64,000 bases of DNA from JAFAXA01 sp963777325 (GTDB lineage Bacteria; Pseudomonadota; Alphaproteobacteria; Acetobacterales; Acetobacteraceae), in NCBI GenBank assembly GCA_963777325.1, contig CAVZQE010000018.1, forward strand, positions 1 through 64,000, in the 5' to 3' direction. The notes under the pieces are model-generated. The model ran no database searches. It worked only from the letters and a program-made list of their open reading frames with translations, and had not been told where the DNA came from. A program made the translations under genes and the position numbers. Shown one piece after another: positions 9,300-19,200 of the stretch. Position 1 is the stretch's first letter, and every line of letters begins with the position of its first letter.

Positions 9300-9506
9300 G
9301 AGAGCGAATCCGGGAGCGTCATCCACGCGCGTTAGCACGGTGCTTCGCAACGGGAAACTTCAGGAGGGCTAACCCCCGAGCTGCAAATTGTTCAGTGCTT
9401 TAGCCTTTGAGAGTCGAAAACAAGGTCAGATCTCGGCCTGTAACTTATTGATGGTTGCCGCCATCAGAAATCGCCACCTATTCAGATCTCGCTAAACTCT
9501 CCCGCA

Positions 9507-9521
9507 GTTCACGTTATGTTC
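9507..9521 (+). promoter_or_regulatory. LexA (SOS) box upstream of imuA
   Basis: The sequence GTTC-ACGTTAT-GTTC is a perfect match to the alphaproteobacterial LexA box GTTC-N7-GTTC. It lies 17 bases before the imuA ATG and overlaps the region expected to hold the promoter core or early transcript, which fits repression by LexA and SOS induction of the cassette. Confidence 0.85.
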
Positions 9522-9538
9522 CTGCGGTCGGAGGGCCA

Positions 9539-10312
9539 ATGCGTGCGGTTTCCCAACACTTAGCACTGGAACGGCTGCGCTCTCAGCTGATCCCGTTTGA
9601 ACGGAGTCATACCGGATCGATCGACGACAAGCGGCTTTCGTTCGGAATCACTGCAATCGATCGCCGACTGCCGGGCGGAGGCTTGCTGACCGGCTCGCTG
9701 CATGAATTCGAAAGCGCTGCAGAACGTCACGCCGAGGGTGCTCCGATGCTGCTCGTCGGCGGCCTATTGGCAAGCACGCAGGGAACGGTGCTGTGGGTTA
9801 TGCCCAAACGAGACTTGTTTGCTCCTGCACTCGCGGCTGTAGGACTGCATCCGTCGCGGCTGCTCTATGCAGAAGCGGGCAAGAATGTTTTGCGCACTGT
9901 GGAAGAGGCATTGCACCATCCTAGGCTTGCGGGAGTTGTCGGTGAGTTGACTGGCCGTATGCCGATGACGGCATCCCGGCGGCTGCAACTCGCGGCGGAA
10001 GCGTCGGGCACAATCACCTTTATTCTCAGGCAAGAACATTACGGGCCTGCCACTCAGGGGAAACCTAGCAACGTCACCGCCGCGCTTACGAGGTGGCGCA
10101 TTGCCGGTGTGCCGTCTTGCGCGCCCATTCCGGATGCCCCTGAGACTCCGGGATTGCCCAGAGCCCGCTGGCGGCTCGATCTCCTCCGCTGCCGTGGCGG
10201 CGAACCGTTTTCCTGGATCGTGGAGGCGTGCGATGCGCAGGGTCGTCTCGCTCTGGTTTCCGATGCTGCCGACCGACCGGTTGCGCCAAGTCATCTCCGG
10301 CATGCCGCCTGA
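9539..10312 (+). CDS. imuA: ImuA, RecA-like accessory protein of the SOS mutasome
   Basis: ImuA works with ImuB and DnaE2 in damage-induced mutagenesis in bacteria without UmuDC. The 257-residue protein has the family opening, FGITAIDRRLPGGGLLTGSLHEF, and a RecA/SulA-like core with VLWVMPKRDLFAPAL. I chose ATG 9539 because a GGAGGG ribosome-binding site precedes it and the LexA box would otherwise fall inside the coding region. It overlaps imuB by 80 bases in another frame. Confidence 0.88.
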   Translation: MRAVSQHLALERLRSQLIPFERSHTGSIDDKRLSFGITAIDRRLPGGGLLTGSLHEFESAAERHAEGAPMLLVGGLLASTQGTVLWVMPKRDLFAPALAAVGLHPSRLLYAEAGKNVLRTVEEALHHPRLAGVVGELTGRMPMTASRRLQLAAEASGTITFILRQEHYGPATQGKPSNVTAALTRWRIAGVPSCAPIPDAPETPGLPRARWRLDLLRCRGGEPFSWIVEACDAQGRLALVSDAADRPVAPSHLRHAA

Positions 10313-11744
10313 TGCACCTTTGGTTGCGGTCCGGCGTGTTGGCAGGCAACGCATCGTCGTCGATGCCGACAGAATTGCGCGAGGACTCGGCGTCACAATC
10401 GGGATGCGCGTGACCCAGGCACAGGCCCTGGTGCCCAATCTGACATGCACGTCTTGTGAGGCAGCGAAGGATACGCAGATCCTGAGCGACATTGCAGCCT
10501 GGGCGCTTCGCTATGCTCCGCAGACCTCGCCCGCATTGCCGGACGGGATCTGGATTGACGCGACCGGGAGCGCCCATCTCCATGGCGAAGAGCATCAGAT
10601 GCTGAACGACTTGGCGAGACGCCTTGAAAGGGCCGGAATGCATGCGCAAGCCGCCATCGCCGACACGCCGGGTGCTGCGCACGCGGCTGCAAGATTTTCC
10701 GGTCACCGCATTTCCGTCTTGCCGCCCGGCAGAACCGCATCCGCTTTGGCCGATTTACCCCTGGCGGCATTGCGCTTGTCCGAGGAGACGGTTTATGCGC
10801 TGAAGCAACTTGGCTTCGACCGCATCGGCCAGCTTGCCGAAGCGCCCCGGCCGTCTCTCGCAACACGCCTCGGAACGGAGGTGCAGCTCAGGCTGGACCA
10901 GGCGTGCGGCGACGTATTCGAGCCAATCTCCCCGATTCCGCAATTCGAGACAGTCGGGGCGCGATTGACATTTGCTGAACCTCTGCTGACGGCGGAAGGT
11001 TTTCATTGCACGATTGCGAAGCTGGTCGAGAGAGTAACGTCAAGGCTGGAACAGAAGGGGCTTGGGGCAAGAAGACTCGGCCTTTGCCTTGAGCGCGTGG
11101 ATGGCAGTTTTCAGCTCGTCTCCGCCGGTACAGCGAGGCCATCCCGAAACGCGCCCCACCTTGCGCGCCTGTTGCGTGAACGTGTCGAGCGGATCGATCC
11201 GGGCTTTGGGGTGGAAGCCGCGCGGCTGACCGTACTCCTGGCGGAGCCTCTGGTGTACAGCCAGACTAAAATGAGCGAGGCCGGGCAGCAGGATAACTCC
11301 GGTCTTGCAACCCTGGTTGATTGTCTAGCGAACCGCTTGGGCGTGGAACAGGTCTATCGTTTGAGCGCAGTTGAGAGCGACATGCCCGAATGGACCGTGT
11401 CTCGTGTTGCCCCTTTGGTCCCCGTCAACGTGAGTTGGCCTCCATCGCTCCCAAGACCGGCCAGGCTGCTCACGCCGCCGCAGCCTATCGACGCCATGGC
11501 CGCGCTCCCAAATCAACCGCCTATTGCCTTCGTCTGGCGCCGGATCGTACGCCACGTCTGCCGGGCGGACGGGCCGGAGCAGATTGCCGGCGAATGGTGG
11601 AAATCAGAGGCGGAGCTTCGTGTCAGGCGCGATTATTTTGCCGTGGAAGATGAGGCTGGCCGACGCTATTGGCTCTTTAGCCAAAAAAAGGGCGGGCAAG
11701 CCGAAAGCAGCGGAACCTGCTGGTTCCTGCACGGGCTCTTCTGA
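10233..11744 (+). CDS. imuB: ImuB, catalytically inactive Y-family polymerase-like protein
   Basis: ImuB is a Y-family polymerase homologue without the catalytic acidic residues; it links the beta clamp to the error-prone DnaE2. The 503-residue product starts with RRVVSLWFPMLPTDRL, the family start, and keeps the little-finger region and the C-terminal domain ending YWLFSQKKGG...WFLHGLF, so it is full length. It is co-transcribed with imuA under LexA control. The usual third gene, dnaE2, does not follow: the next gene is a decayed ABC exporter on the opposite strand, so DnaE2 must be encoded elsewhere or be missing. Confidence 0.9.
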   Translation: MRRVVSLWFPMLPTDRLRQVISGMPPDAPLVAVRRVGRQRIVVDADRIARGLGVTIGMRVTQAQALVPNLTCTSCEAAKDTQILSDIAAWALRYAPQTSPALPDGIWIDATGSAHLHGEEHQMLNDLARRLERAGMHAQAAIADTPGAAHAAARFSGHRISVLPPGRTASALADLPLAALRLSEETVYALKQLGFDRIGQLAEAPRPSLATRLGTEVQLRLDQACGDVFEPISPIPQFETVGARLTFAEPLLTAEGFHCTIAKLVERVTSRLEQKGLGARRLGLCLERVDGSFQLVSAGTARPSRNAPHLARLLRERVERIDPGFGVEAARLTVLLAEPLVYSQTKMSEAGQQDNSGLATLVDCLANRLGVEQVYRLSAVESDMPEWTVSRVAPLVPVNVSWPPSLPRPARLLTPPQPIDAMAALPNQPPIAFVWRRIVRHVCRADGPEQIAGEWWKSEAELRVRRDYFAVEDEAGRRYWLFSQKKGGQAESSGTCWFLHGLF

Positions 11745-11752
11745 CCCGGTGC

Positions 11753-13067
11753 TCAAAGCGCAGATCTTCCGTTCACTGTTCCATCGGTAAATTGCAGCTC
11801 GGCGAGTTCGCGCGTACAGACCGTCTTGCCGCAGGAGCGCGCCGTGCGATCCTGTCGCGGCGATCCGGCCTGAGTCCATGACGACGATCCTGTCCGCCCG
11901 CCGGACGGTCGCAAGCCGATGCGCAATGACGAGCGTGGTCCGGTTTCGGGAAGCTCCGCGAAGGCGCGCTGAACGGCAAATTCGCTTTCCGCATCCAGAG
12001 CGCTGGTTGCTTCGTCGAGCAGCAGGATGGGGGCGTCCCGGAGAATGGCGCGGGCGATCGCCAAGCGCTGGCGCTGGCCGCCCGACAGGCGGATGCCCTT
12101 CTCCCCGACATGCGCGGCGTAGCCCCGCGGCATGGCCTTGATGAACCCGGACGCGGAAGCAGCTTGGGCTGCTTCGCGTATCTCGGTATCAGTCGCTTGC
12201 GGCCGTCCGTAGCGGATATTCTCCCAGATATCCGTCCCGAACACGACCGGATCCTGCGGGACGAGCCCTATTCTTCCTCTCACTTCGGCCAGATCCGCAT
12301 CGGCCACGTTCACGTCCTCAATGCACACCGCGCCCGATTGTGGATCGTAGAAGCGGAGCAGCATCTGAAACACCGTGGTCTTTCCGGCCCCCGATGGGCC
12401 GACAAGCGCCACCGTTTCACCCGGCTGCACAGCGAGCGAAATGCCGTTCAGGGCTGGCAGGTCGGGCCAACTCGGATACCGGAATACGACATCCCGCAGC
12501 TCGACACGGCCTTGTGGTGGCCACGGCAGAGCGCGGGGGCGAATGGGACTCCGGATCGCCGGCGTTTCCGCGAGCAATTCGGCCACGCGGTCGGCGGCGC
12601 CCGCGGCCCGTTGAACCTCGCCCCAGATTTCGCTCAAACCCGCGCCCGATGTCGCGACAATAACGGCGTAGAACACGAATCCCGACAGATCTCCGCCGCT
12701 CAGACGCCCGGCGATCACGTCGCTGCCTCCGACCCAGAGGCTGAGCGTGATCGCACCGAAGCCGAGCAGGATCACGACCACGATCAGCATGGCCCGCGAC
12801 TGAGCATGACGAATGCGCCCACAAGCAGAACCGCGCTTCGCAGCCATTGCGAGATGGCGGACCGGTCAGCGCTTATAGGACAGCCGTATCCTCGGTGAGC
12901 CGCGAGAGGATGTCCCTGTCCGCATGGTTTCGGACCAAGCGGGCGACAGCGAGAGCAGCCGGTCGAAGACGGCCTTCCGGACATCTGCGGCGATGCGCTC
13001 GCCAAGCCAGGACACGAGAGAGAACCGGACGTAGGTCATGCAGGCAAGCGCGACGATTACGCCGAAC
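11753..13067 (-). pseudogene. ABC exporter (MsbA/HlyB-type), C-terminal part, decayed
   Basis: This is the distal part of an ATP-binding cassette subfamily B exporter. The ATPase domain is clear: Walker A GPSGAGKTT, Q-loop VPQDPVVF, signature RLSGGQRQR and Walker B ILLLDEATS. Transmembrane segments remain at about 12860-13067 (FGVIVALACMTYVRFSLVSW) and 12700-12790. The gene has frameshifts near 12880-12950, an apparent internal loss of transmembrane sequence near 12800, and a frameshift after ALDAESEFAVQ, where the H-loop is read in another frame. Its 5' part lies at 14487-14699, beyond an IS3-family insertion. Joining the two flanks restores one continuous frame. Confidence 0.85.
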
Positions 13068-13117
13068 TGAACCGCGCCGGGTTTCCCGGAGGCTCCAACT
13101 CTTGAGAGGACGGAGCC

Positions 13118-13496
13118 ATGACCAAGCGAACCCCACCCTATTCGCCTGAGGTCCGCGAACGTGCGGTGCGGATGGTTTTCGACTACCAGGGCGAGCACGG
13201 CTCGCAATGGGCGGAGTTGCCCAAGGTTCCGCCGGGCTTGCCCGGTGGAATGGGCAACGGAGGGGGCGATCAATTCGATCGCGGCCAAGATCGGCTGCTC
13301 GGGCGAGACGTTGCGCAACTGGATCCGGCAGGCCGAGCGCGACCGAGGTCAGCGCACCGGACCGACCACGGGCGAGCGCGAGCGGATCAAGACGCTGGAG
13401 CGGGAGAACCGCGAACTCCGGCAGGCTAACGAGATCCTGAGAAAGGCGTCCGCCTATTTTGCCGCGGCGGAGCTCGACCGCCGGTCGCGGACATGA
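13118..13496 (+). pseudogene. IS3-family orfA (helix-turn-helix subunit), disrupted
   Basis: The first reading frame of the IS3 element begins MTKRTPPYSPEVRERAVRMV and should continue into the helix-turn-helix part (AINSIAAKIGCSGETLRNW) and the leucine-zipper part (RERIKTLERENRELRQANE). The two halves lie in different frames because about 52 bases (13214-13265) containing a palindrome are inserted between GSQWA and AINSIA. It overlaps orfB by four bases (ATGA), the normal arrangement. Confidence 0.85.
13214..13265. repeat. Palindromic mini-element, copy 1 (in IS3 orfA)
   Basis: This insertion of about 52 bp interrupts orfA. Its arms are an imperfect inverted repeat: GTTGCCCAAGGTTCCGCCGGGC on the left against GCCCGGTGGAATGGGCAAC on the right. 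Removing it restores the orfA frame. It resembles copy 2 at 13562-13611 in length, outer bases and a core in which GGAACC(T) faces TTCCACC. It has no coding capacity. Confidence 0.7.
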
Positions 13497-14447
13497 TGGC
13501 CTTCATCGACGAGCACCGGGACATCTATGGGGTCGAGCCGATCTGCACGCTGCTGCCGATCCCCTACGGTGGCTTTCCACCTGCCATGCAGGTGGAACCT
13601 TTGCCACCTCCGCCCCGTGGACGTATTACGCCCATACTGGGAGGCGCTCTGATCCCGAGAGGCTGCCGGCGCGATCCCGGAGCGATGCGGCGCTGATGGT
13701 TGAGGTCCGGCGCGTGTTCGAGGCGAATTTCTGCGTCTACGGCGTGCGCAAGGTCTGGCGGCAGCTCGGCCGGGAAGGGATCGTGGCCGCCCGTTGCACG
13801 GTGACGCGCCTGATGCGGACGATGGGCCTGCAAGGAGCAGTGCGGGGTAAGAAGGTCCGCACCACTATCCCCGACTTGGCGCTGTCTGCCCGCTCGATCG
13901 CGTGAACCGTCAGTTCAAGGCTCCGCGCCCGAACGCCCTTTGGGTCAGCGACTTCACCTACGTCGCGACCTGGTCCGGGTTCGTCTACGTCGCCTTCGTC
14001 ATCGATGCTTATGCCCGGCGCATCGTCGGCTGGCGCGTATCACGGACTGCCCATGCCGGCTTCGTGCTCGATGCCCTGGAGCAGGCGCTGCACGAGCGCC
14101 GTCCGCTCCAGGGCGGCGGGCTCGTGCATCATTCGGACCGCGGGTCGCAATACCTCGCGCTGCGTTACACAGATCGCCTCGCCGAGGCCGGGATCGAGCC
14201 CTGGGTCGGCAGCGTCGGCAATTCATACGACAATGCTCTCGCCGAGACGATCAACGGCCTGTTCAAGGCCGAGGTCATCCACCGGCGCGGTCCATGGCGG
14301 AGCTTACAGGCGGTCGAGTTCGCCACCCTCGAACGGGTCGACTGGTTCAACACCCGCCGGCTGCTCGAGCCCATCGGCAACGTGCCTACCGTCGAGGCCG
14401 AAGCACGCTATTATGCCCAGACCGAGGTCCAATCCTTGGCTGCCTGA
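13493..14447 (+). pseudogene. IS3-family orfB (DDE integrase subunit), disrupted
   Basis: The rve-type catalytic subunit begins MMAFIDEHRDIYGVEPICTLLPI and then runs into a palindromic insertion of about 50 bp (13562-13611) just before PWTYYAH. A second frame change occurs near 13880, between DLAL and CPLDRVNRQF. The catalytic triad is intact in the last part: DFTYVATWSGFVYVAF, HHSDRGSQY and SYDNALAETING. With two frame breaks no full transposase is made; a C-terminal piece could start at GTG 13902. Confidence 0.88.
13562..13611. repeat. Palindromic mini-element, copy 2 (in IS3 orfB)
   Basis: An insertion of about 50 bp separates CTLLPI from APWTYYAH in orfB. Its centre is the near-perfect palindrome CCACCTGCCATGCAGGTGG (13577-13595), flanked by further complementary bases (GGTGGC and GCCACC). 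It aligns with the reverse complement of copy 1 over most of its length. Deleting it restores the reading frame. Confidence 0.7.
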
Positions 14448-14486
14448 CCCAAACCAAACGGCCTCCGGGAAACCCGGCGCGGTTCA

Positions 14487-14699
14487 AACATCCCGATCGC
14501 CGTGTGGTTGAGCGCAGCTTGGCTGTTGCTGGCGAAGCCGCTATCGATTAGTCGACGGAGGCCTTGCCCCAGCAGGAGAACCAAGCCCGCCGCCGTCAGG
14601 AGGGACGCGCCCGCCCCGACGACGAACAAGACATAGGGTCGGGGGAAGGAAGACACGAGGCGCCAGGGCCGAGCCGTATGTCTGCTTGCTCGTCCGCAT
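14487..14699 (-). pseudogene. ABC exporter, N-terminal part, separated by the IS3 insertion
   Basis: The first transmembrane region of the exporter reads RPYVLFVVGAGASLLTAAGL followed by RRLIDSGFASNSQAALNHTAIGMF, where the IS3 element begins. A frameshift lies between the possible ATG at 14699 and the GTG-led frame at 14656. Taking one copy of the AAC duplication, GMF continues directly into GVIVALAC on the other side of the insertion, which shows both pieces were one gene. The gene start is close to the neighbouring IS630 copy. Confidence 0.8.
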
Positions 14700-14753
14700 C
14701 GTGCCCCAGGACTGCCGTCTCACAGCCGAGCTGCCATATCGGATTGCAGGGAC

Positions 14754-15897
14754 TAGTGGATGAAATCTGACGGAGGAATCCTTTCGGGATGCCCCCGGCT
14801 CGGTTTTCTGTGCGATTCGGGTGCATGCGGACCGGGATCACCGTCGAAGTCTCTTCCGCCGATCACGAGCGGCTTGCCGCCATTGCGGCTGACCGCAACA
14901 GCCTGCGGAAACACGTCTGGCGCGTCCGGATCGTGCTGCTGACCGCGGGAGGCCGAGGCACGGCCGAAATCATGCGGCTGGCGCAGGTGGCCAAAACCGC
15001 CGTCTGGCGCTGGCAGGATCGGTTCATGCGGGAGGGCGTGGACGGCCTGTTGCGCGACAAGACCCGCCCGTCGCGCATCCCGCCGCTGACGCCGGAGATC
15101 GCCGAGCGGGTTGTTGCCCTCACGCTCGGACCCCCGCCCGGCGAGGTGACGCACTGGACCGCCCCGGCGATGGCCGCGCAGATCGGCATCAGCGTCAGTT
15201 CGGTGCAGCGCATCTGGCGCGCACACGGCTTGCAGCCGCACCGCCTGCGCCAGTTCAAGCTCTCCAACGATCCGCAGTTTGCCGCTAAGCTGCGCGGCAT
15301 CGCCGGCCTCTACCTCGATCCGCCTGCTCACGCCGTCGTGCTTTCGGTGGACGAAAAGAGCCAGATCCAGGCGCTGGACCGCACCCAGCCCGGGCTGCCG
15401 ATCAAGCGCGGACGCTGCGGCACCATAACGCACGACTACAAGCGGAATGGCACGACCACGCTGTTTGCGGCTCTGGACATTCTGCAAGATCCCGTGATCG
15501 GGCGCTGCATGCAGCGCCATCAGGAGTTCATCCGCTTCCTCAACGCCATCGAGCGCGAAGTGCCCGCTGGCAAGCTGATCCACGTGATCCTGGGCAACCA
15601 TGCCGCTCATAACATCCCAAGGTGATCGAGTGGCTCGGCCGGCATCCGCGCTTCACGTTCCACTTCACGCCAACCTCGGCGTCCTGGGTCAACGCGGTCG
15701 AGGGCTTCCTCGCCAAGCTCGCAAGCAGCGGCTCAGGCGCGCTGTGTTCCATTCACTCGTCTCGGTCCAGGAGGCCATCAACAAATACGTCGCCCACACC
15801 AACAGTGATCCGCATCCCTTCCTCGCTGGACCAAGGATCCAGACAAAATCATCGCCGCCGCTCGACGAGGGCACCAAGTGTCGGATTCGCTCCACTG
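14754..15897 (+). mobile_element. IS630-family element (second type)
   Basis: The approximate ends are set by an imperfect inverted repeat, 12 of 16 bases alike: AGTGGATGAAATCTGA at 14755-14770, and the complement of TCGGATTCGCTCCACT at 15881-15896. A TA dinucleotide, the target of this family, is present at the left end. The element encodes one transposase, which is frameshifted. It borders the prophage: the last phage gene stops nine bases beyond the right end. Confidence 0.65.
14789..15895 (+). pseudogene. IS630-family transposase, frameshifted and missing a catalytic Asp
   Basis: The N-terminal helix-turn-helix part (LAQVAKTAVWRWQDRFMREG) and the first catalytic Asp (VLSVDEKSQIQALDRTQ) are in one frame up to about 15620. 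The expected second Asp motif LDNYAAHK reads LGNHAAHN, so the Asp is replaced by Gly. Frame then shifts near 15620 (KVIEWLGRHPRFTFHFTP, with the Glu in VNAVEGFLAKL), near 15725, and again near 15825. Several frame breaks plus loss of a catalytic residue make it inactive. It belongs to a different IS630 subgroup from the remnant at the left edge. Confidence 0.88.
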
Positions 15898-15905
15898 GCA
15901 CCCGC

Positions 15906-16250
15906 CTAATGCCGGAGCGACCCGACAAGGACGTTCCACCCAAATGCAATCAGGGCGATGAAGGCGCCGGTAAGCAAGTTTTTCCAGAATGTCCAGTCGT
16001 CTCGTGTCACGAACTTGTCGCAGACCTGACGGACACTCTCCCGGAACGTCTCGGCCTGCTCCGCCAGCGCGGCGGTGAAGCGGTCCGACATGGCGCGCAA
16101 GCTGGCATCAAGCTCGGCATCGCGGTTCGCAAGCTTCTCGACCGCAGTTACGATATGTCTCACCTGCTCCTCAAGGCGCGCCAGCCGCACGATCACTTCG
16201 TCCGAAATCGCCGACAGCGGCCCGGAGTTGAACGGAGTTGGATTCCTCAT
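15906..16250 (-). CDS. Small coiled-coil protein with C-terminal membrane segment (XhlA-like)
   Basis: A 114-residue protein with a heptad-rich helical region (about residues 14-80: VRLARLEEQVRHIVTAVEKL and following) and one C-terminal transmembrane segment (LLTGAFIALIAFGWNVLVG). This layout is like haemolysin XhlA and other small phage membrane proteins that accompany lysis genes, but no motif proves the function. I chose ATG 16250 over 16268 because AAGGAGAG precedes it at proper spacing. It follows the large tail fibre gene and is the last prophage gene before IS630; any lysin beyond it has been lost. Confidence 0.6.
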   Translation of the reverse strand: MRNPTPFNSGPLSAISDEVIVRLARLEEQVRHIVTAVEKLANRDAELDASLRAMSDRFTAALAEQAETFRESVRQVCDKFVTRDDWTFWKNLLTGAFIALIAFGWNVLVGSLRH

Positions 16251-16264
16251 CGGCTCTCCTTGTA

Positions 16265-19200
16265 TCATGTAGCGAAGCCGAGGCTGCCAGGTCCGACCAA
16301 CAGCGGCACGCCCGGACCAATGAGAATGGGGAGGTGCCAGGCCTGCGACGGGGCCGGAACCGTCAGGCTGGCCGGCAGCACGGCTAGTTGCCGGCCCCTC
16401 GCCAGACCGTCGCCAGCCACAGCACTATTGTCGTAGATGCCGGCCGCGATGGCGGCGGGTGAGTCGAAGGGCGGCCGATACCAGACATCCAGCGCCTGAT
16501 CGTCGGCAGGAGCCGCCTCAAGCGTGATGACGATCCGAGACGTGCGCGAGAGATCGACGCTGGCGATCGCGAGAGCGCCGGCGGTTTGGCCGTACCGGAA
16601 GACCTGGAACTGCGAGCTGGCATCCCCGAGCGCCGAAAGCGCTGTCCCGCCATAGTGCTGCACCGGCAGCGTGATGACGGCACTGGCCGACGTGCGGCAG
16701 GGTGTGCCGTTCAAGGCCGGCCCATGATCCCCGGGCGAGTCTGCATTCAGTACGGGCAAAAGCGCTCGATAGAAGTGGCGGGCGAAGGTGATATTGCCCG
16801 TTTGGCTGGGATGGATTCCGTCGGGGGCCAAGGTGACATCCAGGCCGCCCACATAGGCGGCCGTCGGATCGGATCGCACATAGGCGAGATGCGCGCCTCT
16901 GATTGCCTTGATGCCCGCGGCAAGAAACTTGGCCGACGCGACAGGCGCGATGGCAGGTATCGAACACAGGAGCTTGCGGAAAGGCGTTACCCCGAAAGTT
17001 GCGCTCAGACCTGCCATCAGCGTCTGAAGATAGCTGAGATACGTCGCCGGGGGCGTCAGGTGATATTGGGAACCGGTCCGAGCGTCGGCGTCATTGTGCC
17101 CCTGACACCAGATGAACGTCCCAAACTTGCCGCCTGCGGTCGCAAGCAAGGACACCAGCCGCGTGTAGTCGGTCATCCCGGGGAGCCAATACGTGCTGAT
17201 GTCGGTGCCCGAATGTCCACAGCCGACCAGCGCCGCATTGACGCCCGACGCCAAAACCACGAGCCGGAGGAATTCGGCTGCGAAAGCCGACCGGTAGCTG
17301 CCGCTGTCGCTCGGGATTTCCCAGGGGGTCGCCGCCGTTGGCAACGCCGCGCCATCCCAAGACGCAAGCGCCGAGCCGTAGGCGCTCGGGACGACGCCGA
17401 GGGCTGCGAGGGTTGTCGTATCGTAGCTTGCTGCCGTACTCCAGAAGTCCGTTGCAAGCGACTGCCCGGCGGCCGCGATGACTTCACCGACGCCGATGCC
17501 GCTGCTGGCGCTGACGACCGATGTGCTGTCGCCGTTGGCGCGGAGATCGATGAGATACCACGCGCGATTCGCGGGAACGGCAAGGGTCACCGTTTGCACG
17601 ACGGCGGCGAGATTGCTCGCGGCCAAAGTCCAGGGGACCAGCACCGTCCCTGGCGCCTGCGCGTCCCGGAGCTGAAATTCGAGGATCTGAACCGGCGCGC
17701 TCGGGGTGACCGTCAGCGGGACCGCGCCTATGCCGGAACCGAATGCACCGCCAGACCGCGTATCCCGCTGAAAGACGCGCAATGCCGCCGGCCAAATGAC
17801 GGTGAGCACGGACACTACGGCGTTCCCCAGTACCGATTTCAGAGCCGCTCTAACGCTCGCGATGTCGGCCACGGAAAGCTTGGCGGGGTAGATTACGAGA
17901 GCAAGCAGATACATGTCGGATGGGTAGAGATAGGCCGATCCGCTCCACATCGCGCCGATCTCCAGGCGGTCGAAAGGCGCGGCGACGCCGGTACATGTGC
18001 TCGCGGCGACCGCGAGCGAATCGGCGTTGATGCCCGCAAGCGCCTGCACTGTTCCGCCCGACACTGATTTCTGCCCGACGAAGATGAACGGCGTCCCGAC
18101 CGCAGGCGCGGAGGCGGACGTCGCGACGGATGTGGAACTTGGCGTCGGCAGCGCCTGCGTTTGCGCGCCGGTATTGCGGAAATCGAAGTAGATATGTCCG
18201 GCATCCGCGTTTCCGCCATTTCCGATACTGGCGTTCTGGGCCGCCGAGAGGATGACGCTCTTCGTGGTTCCGTTGAAGCTGCGGGGAGTGACGACCGCGA
18301 ACACGGTCGCTTGCGCGGTCATGCCTTCGAACGCATGGACCGCGGAACCGGCGACGGAAAGCACGGTACCGCTCGGAATGGAGATGCCGGGCTTTCCGTT
18401 CTGGACCGCGGCGGTCAGGGTCGATGCGCCGGCCGCAACGGATATGGCGTTCCCGGCAGCACTTTGATCGACGATCGTCGTCACCGCGCCGAATGCCTGA
18501 CCGGTGTTGGATGCATCCATGTAGAGTATGGGAGAGGTGGATACAGCGGGCAATGTCAATCCGGCCGCCGAAGACGCTACCGTGAGCGATGCGCTCTCCG
18601 TCAGCATCAGACCGGACGACGGGCTGTCGTAGAGACGCAAGGTGTAGGTGCCTGCGGCGGGGCCGGTCACCGTCGCCGGAGAGGTCGTCGCGGCGACGCG
18701 GCTGCCGACCTCGGAACCGTTCCACCAGACCAGGTATGCCGTCGTAAGACCAGCAAGCGTGAAAGGGACGGAGCCTGTCTGTCCGGCGATGAAGGCGGGT
18801 AGTGTGCCGAAGCTGCCGCTCTCGACTGCGAAGCCGTTCGATGATGCCGCCAATGCATTGCCGTCCTTGACCTGCACGACAGCGGAACTGCGGGCTGACA
18901 TGCCGGGATTGCTGAAGGAGAACGATATCGTGCTGACAGCCGAACCGTTCGGGAGCGGTTGCCATGTCGCGCCGCCATCGTTGCTGTAGGTCAGCGTCGG
19001 CGCAGCGCCATAACCGGTTAGCGTTCCGCCAATTTGGAAGGGGGTGATTGCAAGCTGATTGGCGAGCGCGCCGATGCTGATGGACTGGCTGGCGCCGGGA
19101 GCTAGCGGCGTCTGCGCGTAGATGGCCGAAACGCCGTTGGAGCTGACCGCGCGGATTGGAACGATCTGCTTCGGCTGGATGGTCGATATGCCGAAGCACG

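Larger units (their letters stand above)
13068..14486 (+). mobile_element. IS3-family insertion sequence, 1419 bp, complete ends
   Basis: The element is bounded by perfect 26-bp inverted repeats (13068-13093, beginning TGAACCGCGCCGGG, and 14461-14486) and flanked by a 3-bp direct repeat AAC (13065-13067 and 14487-14489), typical of IS3-family target duplication. It carries the usual orfA/orfB pair, both disrupted, and each has a palindromic insertion of about 50 bp. It sits inside the ABC exporter gene in the opposite orientation. Intact ends with dead transposase genes mean it could move only if another copy supplied transposase. Confidence 0.92.

Noticed and set aside
16586..18067. 493-codon plus-strand frame
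   Set aside because: Antisense to the large fibre gene, without any domain and rich in Arg/Gly.
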